The notes: a model not told the origin generated them from the letters alone. Positions 10,454 through 20,749 are shown, numbered from the stretch's first letter. The stretch: 64,000 bases of DNA from Variovorax sp. (GCA_025352265.1 JANXTS010000077.1:62001-126000); one strand, 5' to 3'. Program-made: numbers and translations.

Positions 10454-11932
10454 TCATGCGTCATGTCCGGCCTCCTCGTTGTTATCGTTGTGGTCGTTCG
10501 TTGCCTTAGTCGTCGCCTCGATGGCCTGCACCACGCGCTCCATGCGCATGAATCGCGAGCCCTTTACCAGCACGCTGGCGATGTTCGGTAGCGCGGCGAG
10601 CACCGTCGCGTTAAGCCCCTCGATGTCGCTGAAGTGCTGACCGATCAGGCGTCTTGTGACGTCGGTCCGCGCCTCGAACGCATCGATGCTGTGCCGTGAG
10701 TCCTGGCCAAGCGCGAAGAATGTTTCGATGCCGCGCTGGCGCGCCCAGGTACCGACCTCGGCATGAAAGCCCGCGCTCTGATTTCCGACTTCGCCCATGT
10801 CACCCAGCACCAGGAGATGCGGCCCGGGCAACGCTGCCAGCACGTCGATGGCGGCGCGCACGGAGTCGGGATTGGCGTTGTAGGTGTCGTCGACCAGCGT
10901 GACGACGTGTTCATTCGCGAGTCGCAATGCGCTGGCCCGCGAACGGCCCTTGACCGGTTCGAATGCATCGAGCCCTTCGACGATCTTTTCCAGCGAAACA
11001 CCGGCTGCCAGCGAACAGGCGATCGCGGCCAGGGCATTGATGACGTTGTGCCGACCGGCGATGCGCAACGTACATTGCAACGACCCGATCGGCGTGCGCG
11101 CCGCGAGGCGCCAGGCACCGTCTTGCCAGTCGGCGGACAGCAGCGCGATGTCGGCGCTCTCGTGCTCGCCAAAGGTCAGGCAACGACGCGATGCGCCGGC
11201 TTGCGCCAAGTCGCGCCAGAGCGCAGTGAAGATGTCGCCAAACGGAAACACGGCGGTGCCGCTCGCCGGCAGCGCGGTCAGTACGGCACCGTTTTCTTGC
11301 GCCACGGCTTCCACCGTCGCCATGAATTCCTGGTGCTCGCGCTGGGCGTTGTTGACCAGTGCGATGGTCGGACGCGCCATAGCGGCCAGGCGCGCGATCT
11401 CGCCCGGATGGTTCATGCCGAGTTCAACGACCGCACGCGTGTGGCAACCACGCAGGCGCAGCAGCGTGAGCGGCACGCCGATCTCGTTGTTGAAGTTGCC
11501 AGCGGTGGCCAGCGCACGATCGTCGCAAGCCGCGACCAGGATCGTCGCGATCATCTGCGTGACGGTGGTCTTTCCGTTGCTGCCGGTGACTGCGACCAGC
11601 GGCAACTCGAACTGCGAGCGCCAGCCGGTGGCGAGCGCGCCGAGCGCTGCGAGCGAGTCTGGCACTTCGAATCCTGCAAGGCCTGCAGCGGCCAGTCCGC
11701 CATGTGCGATGGCCGCGACCGCACCGGCAGCCTTGGCAGCGGCCAGGAAGTCGTTGGCGTCGAAGTTCTCGCCCTTGAGCGCGACGAACAGGTCGCCCGC
11801 AGCCAATGTGCGGGTGTCGGTGTGCACTCGATGTATCGACGTGGTGGCATCGCCGATCAGCTTGGCTTCAGGCAGCCATTGCTGCACCTGACCAAGCGTC
11901 ATCATCGGCGAGTGCATCGGCGCGGTGCTCAT
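10454..11932 (-). CDS. murF: UDP-MurNAc-tripeptide--D-alanyl-D-alanine ligase
   Basis: Adds D-Ala-D-Ala to the UDP-MurNAc-tripeptide, completing the cytoplasmic precursor. The ATP loop GSNGKTT is at residues 117-123, and the Mur ligase central motif ELGMNHPGEI and the C-terminal DDTYNANPDS motif are visible. 492 residues, slightly longer than E. coli MurF. The start overlaps the murE stop by 4 bases (ATGA). The C-terminus is His/Asp/Asn-rich (DHNDNNEEAGHDA). Confidence 0.96.
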   Translation of the reverse strand: MSTAPMHSPMMTLGQVQQWLPEAKLIGDATTSIHRVHTDTRTLAAGDLFVALKGENFDANDFLAAAKAAGAVAAIAHGGLAAAGLAGFEVPDSLAALGALATGWRSQFELPLVAVTGSNGKTTVTQMIATILVAACDDRALATAGNFNNEIGVPLTLLRLRGCHTRAVVELGMNHPGEIARLAAMARPTIALVNNAQREHQEFMATVEAVAQENGAVLTALPASGTAVFPFGDIFTALWRDLAQAGASRRCLTFGEHESADIALLSADWQDGAWRLAARTPIGSLQCTLRIAGRHNVINALAAIACSLAAGVSLEKIVEGLDAFEPVKGRSRASALRLANEHVVTLVDDTYNANPDSVRAAIDVLAALPGPHLLVLGDMGEVGNQSAGFHAEVGTWARQRGIETFFALGQDSRHSIDAFEARTDVTRRLIGQHFSDIEGLNATVLAALPNIASVLVKGSRFMRMERVVQAIEATTKATNDHNDNNEEAGHDA

Positions 11933-13440
11933 AGGGCACCTCGTCGTGTGAGCGCATCGACCGCGTGCGCACGGTCCGAAAACGCGATGCGTTCGCCGGC
12001 GATCTCTTGCCAGGCTTCGTGGCCGCGACCGGCGATCAGCACCACGTCTTGGGGCGCAGCCTGTGCCAACGTATCTGCAATGGCGGCAGCGCGATCTGCT
12101 TCGACCTGCGCGGCCTCCGGACTCGCCAGTCCGAGCAGGATCTGGCTGATGATCGCGCCAGGCTTTTCACTGCGCGGGTTGTCGCTGGTCACGACCAGCC
12201 GGTCGGCGCGCGTCTCCGCGACAGCGGCCATCAGCGGCCGCTTCAGCGCGTCGCGATCACCACCGCAACCGAACACGCACCACAGCGCGCCGCCGCGTTG
12301 CTGCGCGAGCGGCCGCAATCCGGCCAGCGCCTTGTCGAGCGCGTCGGGCGTGTGCGCGTAGTCGATGACGGCGAGCGGATGGCCCGGTACGCCGATGCGC
12401 TCCATGCGGCCAGGCACGCTGCTCAGGTGGCCGCATGCATCGACCGCATCGGCCAGCCCCACGCCCAAGGCGCGTAAAGTGCCGACTACGCCGAGCAGGT
12501 TGTCGACGTTGTACTGACCGATCAGTTGGGTCGCGAGCCGCTGGCTCGGCGCGCCTTGCTCGACTACAGAGAATCGCAACCCCGCCGCGTCGTAGCCGAC
12601 GTCTTTCGCCATCAAGCGCGCGGGGGCGCCAGCAGCCGAAACGGTCCACACATCGAGCGCACCGACACCGGCTTCGACCAGATTGCCCACCAGGCTCGCG
12701 CCGTGAACGTCGTCGAGGTTGACCACCGCAGCGCGCAGTCCAGGCCAACGGAACAGCTCGGCCTTGGCCTGCCAATAGGCGTCCATGTCACCGTGGTAGT
12801 CGAGGTGGTCCTGCGTGAAATTGGTGAACACCGCGACGGCGATGCGCGTGCCGTCCAGGCGCCGCTCGGCGATGCCGATGGACGATGCCTCGATGGCGCA
12901 AGCGCCGAAGCCGTGATCGACGAAACCACGCAGCTCACGCTGAAATACCACCGGGTCGGGTGTCGTCAAGCCGGTGGAGATCAGGTCCGGTGGCACGCCG
13001 ATGCCCAGCGTGCCGACGACGCCGCACGGCACCTTGCGGGCGTACATCAGCGCCTCGGCCAGCCACCACGCAGTGGAGGTTTTGCCGTTGGTGCCGGTGA
13101 CGGCCAGCACGTCGAGCGCGCGCGATGGCGCTTCGTAGTAAGCGGCCGCAATGGGGCCGGTCGCGGCCTTCAGGCCCGCATAGCTGGCGATGGCTTCACC
13201 GGCGACGGCATCGCCTTCGAAACCGAAAGCCTCGACGCCCTCCTGCTCGACCAGGCACGCCGCGGCACCTTGCGCCAGCGCTGCCGCCACGTGCTTGCGC
13301 CCATCGGTCGCAGCGCCCGGCCACGCGATGAAACCGTCGCCCGTGCCGACCGGCCGGCTGTCGGCATGCAACATGCCGCGCACGCGCGACTTGAGCCACG
13401 CTGCCGCTTCAGCCGGGTTGGTGAGCATCGTCATCGGCAT
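11929..13440 (-). CDS. murE: UDP-MurNAc-L-Ala-D-Glu--meso-diaminopimelate ligase
   Basis: Adds the third amino acid of the stem peptide. The ATP loop GTNGKTS is at residues 116-122. The specificity motif DNPR at residues 420-423 is the form found in meso-diaminopimelate-adding enzymes rather than lysine-adding ones, consistent with a Gram-negative cell wall and with dapF in this window. 503 residues. The start overlaps the ftsI stop by one base (TGATG). Confidence 0.97.
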   Translation of the reverse strand: MPMTMLTNPAEAAAWLKSRVRGMLHADSRPVGTGDGFIAWPGAATDGRKHVAAALAQGAAACLVEQEGVEAFGFEGDAVAGEAIASYAGLKAATGPIAAAYYEAPSRALDVLAVTGTNGKTSTAWWLAEALMYARKVPCGVVGTLGIGVPPDLISTGLTTPDPVVFQRELRGFVDHGFGACAIEASSIGIAERRLDGTRIAVAVFTNFTQDHLDYHGDMDAYWQAKAELFRWPGLRAAVVNLDDVHGASLVGNLVEAGVGALDVWTVSAAGAPARLMAKDVGYDAAGLRFSVVEQGAPSQRLATQLIGQYNVDNLLGVVGTLRALGVGLADAVDACGHLSSVPGRMERIGVPGHPLAVIDYAHTPDALDKALAGLRPLAQQRGGALWCVFGCGGDRDALKRPLMAAVAETRADRLVVTSDNPRSEKPGAIISQILLGLASPEAAQVEADRAAAIADTLAQAAPQDVVLIAGRGHEAWQEIAGERIAFSDRAHAVDALTRRGAL

Positions 13441-15194
13441 CAGAAGCTCTCGTCCACGCCGTTGGTCGTGACCAGCGGTTTGACTGCGAGGTCGGGCGGC
13501 ACGTTCATCATGCGCAACGTCTGCTGCACCACTTCACTGAACACCGGCGCAGCTGCCAAGCCGCCAAAATACACGCCGTCGCTGGGCTCGTCGATCATCA
13601 CGCCGACGATGATCCGAGTCTTTTCGATCGGTGCCATGCCGGTGAACCATGCGCGGTACTTGTTGCTCGCGTAGCCCTTGCCGACCTGCTTGTGCGCCGT
13701 GCCCGACTTGCCGCCAACCGAGTAGCCGACGGTCTGCGCGAGCGGGCCAGTGCCGCCGGGCGCAGCGGCCATCTGCAGCATGCGGCGCACGGCATGCGCG
13801 TTCTCGGCGGAGAAGACACGCACGCCGATGGCGGGCTGGTCGGATTTGAGCATCGTGGTCGGGATGACCATCCCGTCGTGTGCGAACGAGGTGTAAGAGT
13901 GCGCCATCTGAAAGAGCGATGCCGACAAGCCGTAGCCATAAGCCATGGTGGCTTGCTCGACAGGCTTCCAGCTCTTCCATGGGCGCAACCTGCCCGTCAC
14001 CGCGCCGGGGAACTGGATCACCGGCTTCTGGCCGTAGCCGAGCGCGGTGTACGTGTCCCACATCTCGTGCGGCAGCATCTTCTGCGCGATCTTCAGCGCG
14101 CCGACGTTGCTCGATTTCTGGATCACGCCTTCGACCGTCAACGTGCCGTAGTTGTGCGTGTCGCTGATGGTGAAGCCGCCTATCTGGAACCGGCCCGGTG
14201 AAGTTTCGATGATGGTCTTTGGCGTGACACGGCCGGCTTCGAGCGCCATGCCGATGGTGATCGGCTTCATGGTCGAGCCGGGCTCGAACGTGTCGGTCAT
14301 CGCCCGATTGCGCAACTGCTCGCCGGTCAGGTTTTGGCGCTTGTCGGGCACGTAGCTGGGGTAGTTGGCGAGCGCCAGCACCTCGCCGGTCACCGAGTCG
14401 AGCACGACCACGCTGCCGGCCTTGGCCTTGCGCGCGATCACCGCGTCACGCAGCTTCTGGTAGGCGAAGAACTGCACCTTGCTGTCGAGGCTGAGCTGGA
14501 TGTCGCGGCCGTCGAGCGGCGGCGTCGTTTCGCCCACGCTCTCGACGATGCGGCCGAGCCGGTCCTTGATGACGCGGCGCGAGCCGGCCTTGCCAGCCAG
14601 TTGCTTGTCGAACTCGAGCTCGATGCCTTCTTGCCCGTTGTCCTCGACATTGGTGAAGCCGACGACGTGCGCGGCGGCTTCGCCTTCGGGGTACTGCCGC
14701 TTGTATTCCTTGCGCTGGTACACGCCTTTGATGTTGAGCGCAGCGATCTGCTTGGCGATCGGCATGTCGACCTGCCGCTTGATCCAGACGAACTGCTTGT
14801 CCTCATCTTCGAGCTTCTTGTCGAAATCCTTCTGCGGCATCTCGAGCAGCTTCGCGACCAGCTTCAACTTGGCCTTGACCTCCGGATCCTCTCGCTCGAT
14901 GTCTTCCGGAATCGCCCAGATGCTTGGCGCCTCGACGCTGGAAGCCAGGATCAATCCGTTGCGATCGAGAATGCGGCCGCGGCTGGCCGGCAGCTCGAGC
15001 GTGCGGGTGAAACGCACTTCGCCCTGGCGCTGGAAAAAGGCGTTGTCGAACACCTGCACGTAGGCCGCACGGCCGGCCAGCACGACGAAGCCCAAAGCGA
15101 TTCCGGCGACGATGAACTTGCTGCGCCACACCGGAGTCTTGCTGGCCAGCAAAGGGCTCGATGCGTATTGCACGCTGCGGCTGTTGCGGCGCAT
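13440..15194 (-). CDS. ftsI: Septal peptidoglycan transpeptidase FtsI (PBP3)
   Basis: Class B penicillin-binding protein that cross-links septal peptidoglycan; inner-membrane anchored with a periplasmic catalytic domain. There is one N-terminal transmembrane segment (about residues 27-48), then the dimerisation domain with RGRILDRNG (72-80). Transpeptidase motifs are complete: STMK 307-310 with the nucleophile Ser307, SSN 361-363 and KSGT 496-499. 584 residues. The ATG overlaps the ftsL stop by one base, and the stop overlaps murE by one base. Confidence 0.97.
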   Translation of the reverse strand: MRRNSRSVQYASSPLLASKTPVWRSKFIVAGIALGFVVLAGRAAYVQVFDNAFFQRQGEVRFTRTLELPASRGRILDRNGLILASSVEAPSIWAIPEDIEREDPEVKAKLKLVAKLLEMPQKDFDKKLEDEDKQFVWIKRQVDMPIAKQIAALNIKGVYQRKEYKRQYPEGEAAAHVVGFTNVEDNGQEGIELEFDKQLAGKAGSRRVIKDRLGRIVESVGETTPPLDGRDIQLSLDSKVQFFAYQKLRDAVIARKAKAGSVVVLDSVTGEVLALANYPSYVPDKRQNLTGEQLRNRAMTDTFEPGSTMKPITIGMALEAGRVTPKTIIETSPGRFQIGGFTISDTHNYGTLTVEGVIQKSSNVGALKIAQKMLPHEMWDTYTALGYGQKPVIQFPGAVTGRLRPWKSWKPVEQATMAYGYGLSASLFQMAHSYTSFAHDGMVIPTTMLKSDQPAIGVRVFSAENAHAVRRMLQMAAAPGGTGPLAQTVGYSVGGKSGTAHKQVGKGYASNKYRAWFTGMAPIEKTRIIVGVMIDEPSDGVYFGGLAAAPVFSEVVQQTLRMMNVPPDLAVKPLVTTNGVDESF

Positions 15195-15529
15195 CAGTGC
15201 TCCTTCTTGCCGGAGGTGGGTGCGGGAACAGGCGGTGGCACCTGCACGACGGCGGGAATGACCGAACCATCGGGTCGCACGTACTGCGTGATGGCCGGCG
15301 TCGTGGTGCGCATCTTCAGCTGCTCCTTGGCCAACTTTTCGACGCGCAGTGGGGTCGCTTGCGCGCGCTTTTCGACCTGCAGACGCTCGTTGTCGAGTTC
15401 GAGGCGGCGCGCCTCGTTCTGCACCCGGTCGAACTCGGTGAAGAGCTGGCGGGACAGGTACTGCGTATGCACCAGGTACAGCGCGGAGGCCAGCACGGAG
15501 AGCAGCAGCAAAAAGTTGAGGCGCGCCAT
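15194..15529 (-). CDS. ftsL: Cell division protein FtsL
   Basis: Small bitopic divisome protein that forms a complex with FtsB and FtsQ. 111 residues: a very short cytoplasmic end, a transmembrane helix at about residues 4-21, then a heptad-rich coiled coil (about 25-75) and a Pro-rich periplasmic tail ending PTSGKKEH. It is recognised by position between rsmH and ftsI and by this layout; sequence conservation in the family is low. It begins one base after the rsmH stop. Confidence 0.92.
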   Translation of the reverse strand: MARLNFLLLLSVLASALYLVHTQYLSRQLFTEFDRVQNEARRLELDNERLQVEKRAQATPLRVEKLAKEQLKMRTTTPAITQYVRPDGSVIPAVVQVPPPVPAPTSGKKEH

Positions 15530-15530
15530 G

Positions 15531-16457
15531 TCAGTTCACCGCCGTGCGCTCGGCCACGCGAAGAATTGCGCTGCGCGAACGCTTGTTGCCAGCCACCTCG
15601 GCCGCGGACGGCTTGATGCGATCGAGTACGCGCAATTTCATCGGCTGCGGCACGGCGAACGGGGCGCGGCGGTCGTACACCTCACGCGAATGCTTGGCGA
15701 TGAACTGCTTCACGATGCGATCTTCCAGCGAATGGAAACTGATCACGGCGAGGCGCCCCTGGGGTTGCAACACGGTGAGGCTCGCCTCTAACGCCTGTTG
15801 CAGCTCTTCAAGCTCGGCGTTGATGAAAATCCGAAGAGCCTGAAATGTGCGCGTTGCAGGGTTCTGGCCCTGCTCGCGGGTTTTGACCGTGCCAGCCACG
15901 AGGTCGGCCAGCTCGGTGGTGGTTGAAATTGGGCCCCGTTCTTGTCGGCGAGCATCAATCGCCTTTGCAATCTGAACAGCAAACCGTTCTTCGCCATAGT
16001 CACGAATCACCTCTGCAATCTGCTGAATGTCGGCCGTTGCCAGCCAGTCGGACACGCTCTCGCCGCGCGTGGTGTCCATGCGCATGTCGAGCGGACCGTC
16101 GAACCGAAATGAGAAACCGCGCGCTGGGTTGTCGATCTGCGGCGAGCTCACGCCGAGGTCGAGCAACACGCCCGCGACGCTGCCGGCCGGCAGCTCGCGC
16201 AGGTCTTTGAAGCCCTGGTGACGGATAGAAAAACGCGCATCGGTGATGCGCGTTGCTTCGGCCACCGCTTCCGCATCCTTGTCGAATGCGATCAGCCTGC
16301 CTTCCGGCGCCAACCGGGCCAAGATGGCCCGGGCATGCCCGCCGCGCCCGAACGTCGCGTCGACGTAGGTGCCGCGCGCAAGCGACGTCTTGTCGAAGAA
16401 AAGCGCATCGGACGCTTCTTTCAACAGGACGGTGGTGTGGGTCCATGGCTGCTCCAC
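15531..16457 (-). CDS. rsmH: 16S rRNA (cytosine1402-N4)-methyltransferase RsmH
   Basis: SAM-dependent methylation of N4 of C1402 in 16S rRNA; also known as MraW. The SAM loop DATFGRGGH lies at about residues 33-41, followed by [12 protein letters not shown] and the C-terminal segment [13 protein letters not shown] typical of the family. The start is a GTG ([12 protein letters not shown]), 8 bases after the mraZ stop. The overlapping ATG just downstream is out of frame, and the open frame further upstream runs inside mraZ. 308 residues, the expected length. Confidence 0.94.
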   Translation of the reverse strand: MEQPWTHTTVLLKEASDALFFDKTSLARGTYVDATFGRGGHARAILARLAPEGRLIAFDKDAEAVAEATRITDARFSIRHQGFKDLRELPAGSVAGVLLDLGVSSPQIDNPARGFSFRFDGPLDMRMDTTRGESVSDWLATADIQQIAEVIRDYGEERFAVQIAKAIDARRQERGPISTTTELADLVAGTVKTREQGQNPATRTFQALRIFINAELEELQQALEASLTVLQPQGRLAVISFHSLEDRIVKQFIAKHSREVYDRRAPFAVPQPMKLRVLDRIKPSAAEVAGNKRSRSAILRVAERTAVN

Positions 16458-16465
16458 TGGCGGCC

Positions 16466-16894
16466 TCAGAACGAAAAGTCCTGGAACACGTTGGGCATGT
16501 CGCCCTGCGTGGCCTCGGCTTCCTTGGCGTCGTACGTCGCCTTGTCCCAAAGCTCGAAATGGTTGCCCATGCCGAGCAGCAGCGCATCTCGCGTGATGCC
16601 GGTGGCGGCGCGCAGTTCGGGCGACACCAGTACGCGGCCGGTGCCGTCCATTTCGACGTCCATCGCATTGCCGAGGAAAACGCGTTTCCACCACTGCGCC
16701 GACATTGGCAGCGCGGCGATGCGGTCACGAAACTTTTCCCACTCTGGGCGGGGGAACACCATGAGGCAACCGTGGGGGTGCCTGGTGATGGTGAGGTGGC
16801 CGGCCGCCGTCGCGCTCAGGACGTCACGATGCCGGGTCGGCACCGCGAGCCTCCCTTTGACATCCAGACTGAGCGATGAAGCGCCTTGAAACAC
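16466..16894 (-). CDS. mraZ: Transcriptional regulator MraZ
   Basis: AbrB/SpoVT-like DNA-binding protein that represses its own dcw operon. Two MraZ repeats are visible: the first with [17 protein letters not shown], the second with [18 protein letters not shown]. The GTG start at 16894 is preferred because it gives the family-typical beginning [11 protein letters not shown] and 142 residues, with a weak AAGG about 10 bases upstream. An in-frame ATG at 16930 would add 12 residues unlike the family and lacks a ribosome-binding site. It is the first gene of the dcw cluster, with four MraZ-box-like repeats upstream. Confidence 0.92.
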   Translation of the reverse strand: MFQGASSLSLDVKGRLAVPTRHRDVLSATAAGHLTITRHPHGCLMVFPRPEWEKFRDRIAALPMSAQWWKRVFLGNAMDVEMDGTGRVLVSPELRAATGITRDALLLGMGNHFELWDKATYDAKEAEATQGDMPNVFQDFSF

Positions 16895-16950
16895 GAGAAC
16901 GAAACCTTGGTTGTGAGACGTCTCCAACATCCGGTGCGGATGTCAGGCGA

Positions 16951-16990
16951 CACTTTTTCCCACTTATATGCACTTTTCGCCACTTTATCA
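16951..16990 (-). promoter_or_regulatory. MraZ-box array: four 10-bp direct repeats
   Basis: Four consecutive 10-base units on the plus strand each start with CACTT (starts at 16951, 16961, 16971 and 16981); read on the coding strand each ends in AAGTG. The exact 10-bp period equals one helical turn. Known MraZ operators are repeated G-rich pentamers with a 10-bp period upstream of mraZ, so this is very probably the autorepression site of the dcw operon. A conventional promoter could not be placed with confidence; the AT-rich ATATAA inside the third unit may serve as a -10. Confidence 0.75.
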
Positions 16991-17152
16991 GGAAGCAACA
17001 CCCGCGCAAGAAGGCCCTTGCGGAGAATTTTGTAATGGAATCAACGACTTAGCTGTGCTTTTGAACAGTCAAAGTACTGAAAATCGTTGCAAATGAAGCA
17101 CTTAGCTCACGCACTGCATGTGTTGCGTGAAGCGCCGTTGCGGCGCCCTACT

Positions 17153-18478
17153 TCAAAGAATGAACCGCGAAAGGTCTTCGTCGTGACTTAGTGCCGCAAG
17201 TCGAGCGTCGACGTAAGCGGCGTCGATGTGAATCGACTGGCCTTCGAGTTGGGTCGCGCCGAAGCTAACCTCGTCGAGAAGACGCTCCATCACCGTCGAC
17301 AAACGACGTGCGCCGATGTTCTCGGTGCGCTCGTTGACCTCGAACGCGATGCTCGCCAGACGCTGAACGCCATCGGGAGTGAACTCGAGCGTGACGCCCT
17401 CGGTCGCGAGCAGCGCCTGGTATTGCTTGACCAGCGAGGCACGCGTCTGCGTCAGGATGCTTTCGAAATCGGCGATCGACAACGACTGCAGTTCGACGCG
17501 AATCGGAAAGCGCCCCTGCAACTCCGGAATCAGGTCGCTCGGCTTGCTCAGATGGAAAGCGCCGCTCGCGATGAACAGGATGTGATCGGTACGAATCACG
17601 CCGTACTTGGTGCTGACCGCCGTGCCTTCGACCAGCGGCAGCAGGTCGCGCTGCACGCCTTGGCGCGACACGTCGGTGCCCTGTGCTTCGCTGCGCGTGG
17701 CCACCTTGTCGATCTCGTCGATGAAGACGATGCCGTTTTGCTCGGCGTTGGTGATCGCCTGCGCCCGAATGTCGTCTTCGTTGACCAGCTTGGCGGCCTC
17801 TTCGTCGATCAGCAGGCGCATCGCTTCCGCGATCTTCAGCTTGCGCGTCTTGCGTTTGGTCTGGCCCATCTGGCCGAACATGCCCTTGAGCTGCTCGGTC
17901 ATTTCTTCCATGCCGGCCGGGCCCATGATTTCGAGCGGCGCGCGGGTTTCGGCCAAGTCCAGTTCGATGTCCTTGTCGTCGAGCGCGTGCTCGCGCAGCT
18001 TCTTACGAAAGGCCTGGCGAGTGGTGTTCGACGTGTTGTCTGGCGCCACACCATCGGAGGTGCGCGCTGGCGGCAGCAGCACGTCGAGGATGCGGTCTTC
18101 GGCTGCGTCTTCGGCGCGCATGCGCACCTTGGCGCTTTCGCTCTCGCGGGTCTGCTTGACCGCAATTTCGGCCAAGTCCCGAATGATCGAATCGACGTCC
18201 TTGCCGACATAGCCGACCTCAGTGAACTTCGTAGCTTCGACCTTGATGAAAGGCGCGTCGGCGAGGCGCGCGAGGCGGCGCGCAATCTCGGTCTTGCCGA
18301 CGCCCGTCGGGCCGATCATCAGGATGTTCTTGGGTGTAATTTCAGAGCGCAGCGAGTCGTCTACCTGTTGCCGGCGCCAGCGATTGCGCAATGCGATGGC
18401 AACGGCGCGCTTGGCTTGCGGCTGGCCGACGATGTGGTTATCGAGTTCGGAAACGATTTCCTGGGGCGTCATGGACAT
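17153..18478 (-). CDS. hslU: ATP-dependent protease ATPase subunit HslU
   Basis: AAA+ unfoldase of the HslUV (ClpYQ) protease; hexamers unfold substrates and feed them to HslV. Walker A GPTGVGKT is at residues 56-63, with Walker B VFIDEID in the middle and the intermediate (I) domain between them, including the pore loop GYVGKDV. 441 residues, the normal length, ending with the conserved LSRFIL tail that docks into HslV. It lies 28 bases after hslV. Confidence 0.97.
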   Translation of the reverse strand: MSMTPQEIVSELDNHIVGQPQAKRAVAIALRNRWRRQQVDDSLRSEITPKNILMIGPTGVGKTEIARRLARLADAPFIKVEATKFTEVGYVGKDVDSIIRDLAEIAVKQTRESESAKVRMRAEDAAEDRILDVLLPPARTSDGVAPDNTSNTTRQAFRKKLREHALDDKDIELDLAETRAPLEIMGPAGMEEMTEQLKGMFGQMGQTKRKTRKLKIAEAMRLLIDEEAAKLVNEDDIRAQAITNAEQNGIVFIDEIDKVATRSEAQGTDVSRQGVQRDLLPLVEGTAVSTKYGVIRTDHILFIASGAFHLSKPSDLIPELQGRFPIRVELQSLSIADFESILTQTRASLVKQYQALLATEGVTLEFTPDGVQRLASIAFEVNERTENIGARRLSTVMERLLDEVSFGATQLEGQSIHIDAAYVDARLAALSHDEDLSRFIL

Positions 18479-18506
18479 GGCGTGCTTTTGTCTGTCTGTG
18501 CCCGGT

Positions 18507-19052
18507 TCAGAGCGTCTCGACCGTGTGGTTCATGTTCGTGTAGATGCAGAGTTCACCAGCGATCTCCAGCGATTTCTTGACGATCTGCTCTGCGCTTAGT
18601 TCTGTGTTGTCCAGCAGCGCCTTGGCGGCCGACTGTGCATAGGGGCCGCCCGAGCCGATCGCGATCACGCCACTCTCGGGTTCGAGCACGTCACCGTTGC
18701 CCGTGATGATGAGCGAGGTGGTTGCGTCGGCGACAGCCAACATGGCCTCCAGTTTTCGCAGCACACGGTCGGTGCGCCAGTCTTTGGTGAGTTCGACTGC
18801 GGCTCTGGTCAGATTGCCCTGGTGCTTTTCAAGTTTGGCCTCGAAGCGCTCGAATAGCGTGAAAGCATCGGCCGTGGCGCCGGCAAACCCTGCAATCACT
18901 TTGCCGTGATAGAGCCGCCGCACTTTGCGCGCAGTGCCCTTGATGACGATGTTGCCCAGCGTGACCTGCCCATCGCCTCCGATCGCGACCTGATCGCCGT
19001 CGGGGGTTTTGCGGCGCACGCTGACGATGGTGGTGCCGTGAAACTGTTCCAT
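18507..19052 (-). CDS. hslV: ATP-dependent protease peptidase subunit HslV
   Basis: Proteasome-beta-like threonine protease of the HslUV complex. The mature enzyme must begin at the TTIVSVRR motif. Here six residues (MEQFHG) precede it, a short propeptide instead of the single Met of E. coli, so Thr7 is the predicted nucleophile after autoprocessing. The GSGG motif and the C-terminal region are conserved. 181 residues. It lies upstream of hslU on the same transcript. Confidence 0.96.
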   Translation of the reverse strand: MEQFHGTTIVSVRRKTPDGDQVAIGGDGQVTLGNIVIKGTARKVRRLYHGKVIAGFAGATADAFTLFERFEAKLEKHQGNLTRAAVELTKDWRTDRVLRKLEAMLAVADATTSLIITGNGDVLEPESGVIAIGSGGPYAQSAAKALLDNTELSAEQIVKKSLEIAGELCIYTNMNHTVETL

Positions 19053-19108
19053 CGAAGGCAGATAGGACGAAACGAGGATTTTTCAACCCCGATCGGCGGA
19101 AACGGATC

Positions 19109-20749
19109 TCAGTGCTGGCGCGGCGAAACGGCAGCGTGGTCGGCGATGCCGATAACGCCGAAAAACGCCACGACAAGCCGTTGCGCCTCGACGAATTGCA
19201 CGCGCTCGCCACGCTCGTCGCGTGCGGTCACCCAGTTCAGCAACGTGCCCGCTGCGGCAAAGTCGATGCGGACCAGCGCCGCGCACGAAATCGTCGGCGC
19301 CACGGCGTCTGCCAATTCAGCGTCCAGCCGCTGCCATACCGCCAACGAATCGCCAGTCAATTCCCCGACAAGCGACGGCAGCTTCGGCGCGATACCGACC
19401 GGCACTTCGTCGCTCATGCTGGCCAGTGTGAATGTCGGCGCTGCCGGTTTTTGCGGTTGGAGCGCTTCAGCCGCTTCAGCCGCTTCGACCGCCGCAAACT
19501 CGCCTTTGGGGTCGGTCCATGGTGGTGGCGACACTTCGTACGTGATGCAGTAGTTGAGCGCGACCAGTTCGAAGTCGTCGGCCGCATGCGTGACACGCAG
19601 CGCCTCCATGCGCAATTGCCACCAGATGGGATCGACAGTGCGTTCGTTCGACGGGGTGGCCTGCTCCAGCACCGCCGTTAAGTGGCCCATGCCGACAAAC
19701 TGAATCTGCACCGCAGAATCGGCCCAATGAGCGAACAACGCCTTCAACGGCGCAGCCGCTTCTTCGTCGATGTTGCGAAGGGCGCGCCAGTCGAGCGTCC
19801 ACTTCGGACCGGTCGCCGCCGCGAGTGCGCGCGTCAGTTCTCCGAGCGAGGGGCGCGTGAGGACCGCCGGGGCGAACCAGTCGGCAGCACCGCGTGGCCG
19901 GTCGGCGTCGGCTGAATCTTGCGCAACGCAGGCGGCCGCTTGCAGATCGCGCGCCAGCGCACGCAGTGAAATCCACTCCGGCCCCTGCCGCTTGAAGCGC
20001 TGCGCATAGCGCGTGTTGGCGGCAACAAATTTTTCTGAATCGCCCGTGGCGCGGTACAAGTCGAGCAGTGCGAGCCAACTGTCGTTGTGCTCGGCCTGTG
20101 CGCTGTCGGGCGCCAGGGTCTGCAGCAGGATCGCTTCCGCACCGGCGTCGTCGCTTTGCGCAAAGCGGATGGCCGCTTCTTCGATGCCGCTTTCATAGAC
20201 GCGCGGTAGAGCGTGCAACTCGTCGGCGGCACCTGACGCGCGTTCCGAACCCGAATCAGCTGGCGTGCTTTGGGGCGGTGTGACACCTGGAACCGTGTCG
20301 GCATAGGCACGCACATGCTCCCCTGCCATGCCGGCGGGCACTTCCGGGCCTGGGGTGGGGAGCGCAACTGCGCCGTCACCCGCGGGTCCGCGGCTCTTCC
20401 ACCATTGCTGCGACATCTGCTCTTCGATCTCGTCGATCTTCTTGAGCGTGAGTGCACGACCCTCGGTCTTTCCGGAAGTGCTGCTGACGTTGAACTGAGA
20501 CGGCGTGCCGCCTTCTTCGCGCCCACCGGCCGCCTCACGGCGTCGCAACTTGCGCAGCATGTCGAACTCGCGGCGCCGCACGAAGTCGTTGCGCTGCCGC
20601 CGTTCGATCATCTCCTTCAGCATCTCGCGGCTGTAGCCGTTGTCAGGTGCAGCCGAGTCCTGAGCGTCGAGCTCCGACCAATCCTTCAACGGATTGCGGA
20701 CGAACTTCGCCACCTTGGACAAAAGTCGACCGGGTTCTTCCTTGGCCAT
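19109..20749 (-). CDS. STAS-domain protein of unknown function
   Basis: 546-residue cytoplasmic protein. The first 150 residues are charged and low in complexity, with a basic helical stretch (REFDMLRKLRRREAAGG). The middle resembles helical repeats. Two STAS-like segments are suggested, one around KWTLDWRALRNIDEEAAAPL and a second at the C-terminus (CAALVRIDFAAAGTLLNWV). STAS folds usually bind partners in regulatory complexes or lipid transport. No enzyme motif is seen. The start at MAKEEPGRLL is chosen because it follows dksA by 58 bases; an in-frame extension would run into dksA. It sits between dksA and hslVU on one strand, which suggests a housekeeping or stress role, but the function is not known to me. 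Confidence 0.8.
   Translation of the reverse strand: MAKEEPGRLLSKVAKFVRNPLKDWSELDAQDSAAPDNGYSREMLKEMIERRQRNDFVRRREFDMLRKLRRREAAGGREEGGTPSQFNVSSTSGKTEGRALTLKKIDEIEEQMSQQWWKSRGPAGDGAVALPTPGPEVPAGMAGEHVRAYADTVPGVTPPQSTPADSGSERASGAADELHALPRVYESGIEEAAIRFAQSDDAGAEAILLQTLAPDSAQAEHNDSWLALLDLYRATGDSEKFVAANTRYAQRFKRQGPEWISLRALARDLQAAACVAQDSADADRPRGAADWFAPAVLTRPSLGELTRALAAATGPKWTLDWRALRNIDEEAAAPLKALFAHWADSAVQIQFVGMGHLTAVLEQATPSNERTVDPIWWQLRMEALRVTHAADDFELVALNYCITYEVSPPPWTDPKGEFAAVEAAEAAEALQPQKPAAPTFTLASMSDEVPVGIAPKLPSLVGELTGDSLAVWQRLDAELADAVAPTISCAALVRIDFAAAGTLLNWVTARDERGERVQFVEAQRLVVAFFGVIGIADHAAVSPRQH

Noticed and set aside
17132..17146. GCGCCG/CGGCGC hairpin just after hslU
   Set aside because: A stable small stem but without a T run on either strand; not called a terminator.
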